DNA of 7,870 nt, taken from assembly GCA_002434915.1 (NCBI GenBank), contig DJLG01000015.1:1-7870 (forward strand), read 5' to 3'. The first letter of the stretch is position 1, and each line of letters starts with the position of its first letter. A program made the position numbers and the translations under genes. The notes beneath the pieces are model-generated. The model searched no databases, was not told the origin of the DNA, and saw only the letters and a program-made list of their open reading frames with translations. Below, piece after piece: positions 6,139 through 7,870 of the stretch. Source of the DNA: Proteobacteria bacterium UBA6522 (GTDB taxonomy: Bacteria; Pseudomonadota; Gammaproteobacteria; Steroidobacterales; Rariloculaceae).

Positions 6139-7410
6139 ATGACAACGAATGAGATGTCTCCAAATTGGAATTGGGATAGGCCGATTGCTGCTCCCGGCTC
6201 CATGTCGGTCGATTTTGAGGAACGCGTTAATTTTGATCGGTTACGTGATTATCGCGTTGCGCGTACTCGTTCAGCCCTAAAAAATTCTGAGCTTGGCGCA
6301 ATTTTATGTTTCGATAATAATAATATTCGTTACATTACTAGCAGTGTTATTGGCGAATGGTCCAGAGACAAAATATGCCGCTACTCATTGTTTACTGGTA
6401 ATTCTGAACCCTATCTATGGGATTTTGGTTCGGCTGCAACTCATCATCGTCTGTTCTCCCCATGGTTAGATCCGGATCGCTGTAAGGCAGGTATGTTGGG
6501 GTTGCGTGGCTCGGTTGCTGAGGAGGCAGGGCTATTTAAACAGGCCGCTGAGGAAATCAAACGTTTATTGCAGGTCGAGGGCGTGGCGGATATGCCATTA
6601 GGAGTGGATATCTGTGAGCCACCTATGATGTTTGCCTTGCAGGCAGCTGGGATAGAGGTTAGGGATGGCCAGCAAATGATGCTAGATGCTCGGCAGATTA
6701 AGAGCATGGATGAAATAGTATTATTAAATCAATCTGCAGCCATAGTTGATGGTGCCTATCAGGGAATTGCTGAAGCACTTAAGCCTGGTGCTAGAGAGAA
6801 TCAAATGGTGGCGCTTGCTAACAAGTTGCTTTATGAAAATGGGTCAGATGATGTTGAAGCTATAAATGCAGTTTCTGGAGAACGTTGTAGTCCGCATCCC
6901 CATAATTTCACAGATCGTATGTATAGACCTGGAGATCAGGCTTTTTTTGACATAATACAATCTTACATGGGTTATAGGACTTGTTATTACCGGACACTCA
7001 ATGTAGGTCTGGCTACAGAGGCCCAACAAGATGCCTATTGTCGCGCCAGAGAATGGATCGATGTTGCTATTAATATGGTGAGGCCTGGTGTTACTACCGA
7101 TAAGATTGCTGCGAAGTGGCCGGCTGCAACGGAATTTGGTTTCGCTAATGAGATGGAGGCCTTTGGATTACAGTTCGGGCATGGCGTGGGGCTTGCCTTA
7201 CACGAGCGACCTATTATTAGTCGTCTTGTATCATTTGATAACCCATTCGAAATACAGGAGGGAATGGTTTTTGCCCTTGAAACATATTGTCCTGCGGCCG
7301 ATGGTAATGGTGCTGCACGAATTGAAGAGGAAGTGGTTGTAACCCCAGACGGTTGCCGGGTTATCACTTTATTTCCTGCTCAAGACTTATTTATTGCAAA
7401 TAAGTACTAA
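6139..7410 (+). CDS. M24 (pita-bread fold) family hydrolase/lyase with an altered metal site
   Basis: This is a 423-residue protein from the ATG at 6139, which has GAGGA just upstream; an ATG at 6112 would add nine residues but lacks a ribosome site. It has a creatinase-like N-terminal domain (about 30-190) and an M24 catalytic domain (about 195-415). Of the five M24 metal ligands, Asp271 (FFDIIQ), His348 (FGHGVG), Glu381 (ALETY) and Glu396 (RIEEEVV) are present, as is the catalytic-type His355 (LHERP). The second Asp, expected 11 residues after the first, is Cys282 (YRTCYYRT). M24 members include aminopeptidases P, creatinase, ectoine hydrolase DoeA and the DMSP lyase DddP. The signature here fits none of these as I recall them, so the substrate is unknown. 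It is followed after 37 bp by an aldehyde dehydrogenase gene, suggesting a catabolic operon. Confidence 0.88.
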   Translation: MTTNEMSPNWNWDRPIAAPGSMSVDFEERVNFDRLRDYRVARTRSALKNSELGAILCFDNNNIRYITSSVIGEWSRDKICRYSLFTGNSEPYLWDFGSAATHHRLFSPWLDPDRCKAGMLGLRGSVAEEAGLFKQAAEEIKRLLQVEGVADMPLGVDICEPPMMFALQAAGIEVRDGQQMMLDARQIKSMDEIVLLNQSAAIVDGAYQGIAEALKPGARENQMVALANKLLYENGSDDVEAINAVSGERCSPHPHNFTDRMYRPGDQAFFDIIQSYMGYRTCYYRTLNVGLATEAQQDAYCRAREWIDVAINMVRPGVTTDKIAAKWPAATEFGFANEMEAFGLQFGHGVGLALHERPIISRLVSFDNPFEIQEGMVFALETYCPAADGNGAARIEEEVVVTPDGCRVITLFPAQDLFIANKY

Positions 7411-7447
7411 GCAAAGCCTTAGCTGTCTAACTACTACTAAGAATATT

Positions 7448-7870
7448 ATGAAAACAGATCTATTTATTGGGGGCGAGTGGGTCCCAGCATCCGATCGTGC
7501 AACCTTTGCAGTTGATGATCCTGCAACTGAAGAAACGATTGCGAAAGTGGCTAGTGCTTCTGTTGATGACGTCACGAGTGCTGTTGAATTTGCTCATGCG
7601 GCAGGTCTTGAATGGGCAGGAAGAAAGCCTCGTGACCGAGCTGAAGTTCTTCGTTGTGGGTGGGAAATGTTACGTTCCCGGCGTGAGCAAATTGCTGAGT
7701 ATATCGTTCGAGAAAATGGTAAAGCTTTAAATGATGCTTATGGAGAGACTGATTATGCGATTGAGTTTTTTCGCTGGTATTCGGAAGAGGCCGTTAGAAA
7801 TTATGGGGAGATTTTGGCCTCACCATCGGGTGATAATCGAATAGTTGTGGTTCATCAGCCAATTGGCGTA
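7448..7870 (+). CDS. NAD(P)-dependent aldehyde dehydrogenase, semialdehyde-dehydrogenase-like (partial, 5' end)
   Basis: The frame from ATG 7448-7450 stays open to the last base, giving 141 N-terminal residues of a protein that normally has about 480. It opens with MKTDLFIGGEWVPA, the usual ALDH 'I.G.W..a' entry, followed by DPATEETIAKVASAS and then RENGKALNDAYGETDYA (97-113), FFRWYSEEAVRNYGE (116-130) and HQPIGV (136-141). This pattern matches the succinate-semialdehyde dehydrogenase (GabD) branch best. Catalytic Cys and Glu lie beyond the window, so activity cannot be checked. The enzyme would oxidise an aldehyde, perhaps a dicarboxylic semialdehyde, to an acid using NAD(P)+. The Shine-Dalgarno is weak (AAGAA). 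Starting 37 bp after the M24 gene, it probably acts on a product of that enzyme's pathway. Confidence 0.92.
   Translation, partial: MKTDLFIGGEWVPASDRATFAVDDPATEETIAKVASASVDDVTSAVEFAHAAGLEWAGRKPRDRAEVLRCGWEMLRSRREQIAEYIVRENGKALNDAYGETDYAIEFFRWYSEEAVRNYGEILASPSGDNRIVVVHQPIGV

Noticed and set aside
7035..7367. 110-codon minus-strand reading frame opposite the M24 gene
   Set aside because: It is an antisense shadow of the conserved M24 motifs (HGVG, LHERP, LETY) and has no features of its own.
6139..7410. M24 enzyme as the DMSP lyase DddP
   Set aside because: DddP has an Asp-x-Asp pair and a further Asp in its metal site; here the corresponding positions read FFDII and Cys282, and the N-terminal region does not match what I recall of DddP.
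6139..7410. M24 enzyme as ectoine hydrolase DoeA/EutD
   Set aside because: The operon layout is similar, but DoeA as I recall it reads FFEIAGCYKRYHCPLSRT around the metal site, unlike FFDIIQSYMGYRTCYYRT here, and no DoeB-like gene is seen.
7467..7730. 87-codon plus-strand reading frame near the right edge
   Set aside because: It is out of frame with, and inside, the aldehyde dehydrogenase, whose frame gives clear ALDH motifs from 7448 to the window end.

Overview
The window looks like a piece of a proteobacterial chromosome, probably from a marine or other aquatic lineage and moderately AT-rich by eye. The evidence is the adrenodoxin-type ferredoxin tail, an outer-membrane protein ending in Phe, a DUF2946-like protein and a complete three-gene TRAP transporter. 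No species can be named from the sequence. I see no rRNA, tRNA, CRISPR array, insertion sequence or phage gene.

Left part (1-1781). The end of a [2Fe-2S] ferredoxin gene on + meets, across a likely bidirectional terminator, a minus-strand pair. This pair is a His/Cys-containing DUF2946-like small protein followed by a Met/His-rich outer-membrane protein. It looks like a metal-related (perhaps copper) envelope module of unproven function.

Middle (1782-4647, minus strand). dctP-dctQ-dctM form a full TRAP uptake system. The binding protein most resembles the C4-dicarboxylate DctP subgroup and carries a possible lipobox. dctQ and dctM overlap by ATGA.

Right part (4863-7870, plus strand). Divergently transcribed are a TauE/SafE-type (TSUP) membrane transporter, an FmdB-like small protein that has lost the usual zinc-ribbon cysteines, an M24 'pita-bread' family enzyme in which one metal-ligand Asp is replaced by Cys, and the start of a succinate-semialdehyde-dehydrogenase-like ALDH that runs off the window. 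A perfect 12-bp inverted repeat occupies the FmdB-M24 gap.

Working model (inference): the TRAP system imports a small carboxylated compound, the M24-fold enzyme cleaves or converts it, the ALDH oxidises an aldehyde product to an acid, and the TSUP protein moves an anionic substrate or by-product. The layout recalls ectoine catabolism (TRAP + M24 hydrolase + semialdehyde dehydrogenase), but the M24 protein does not match what I recall of DoeA, and the substrate is unknown. This cluster is the best candidate in the window for an undescribed system.
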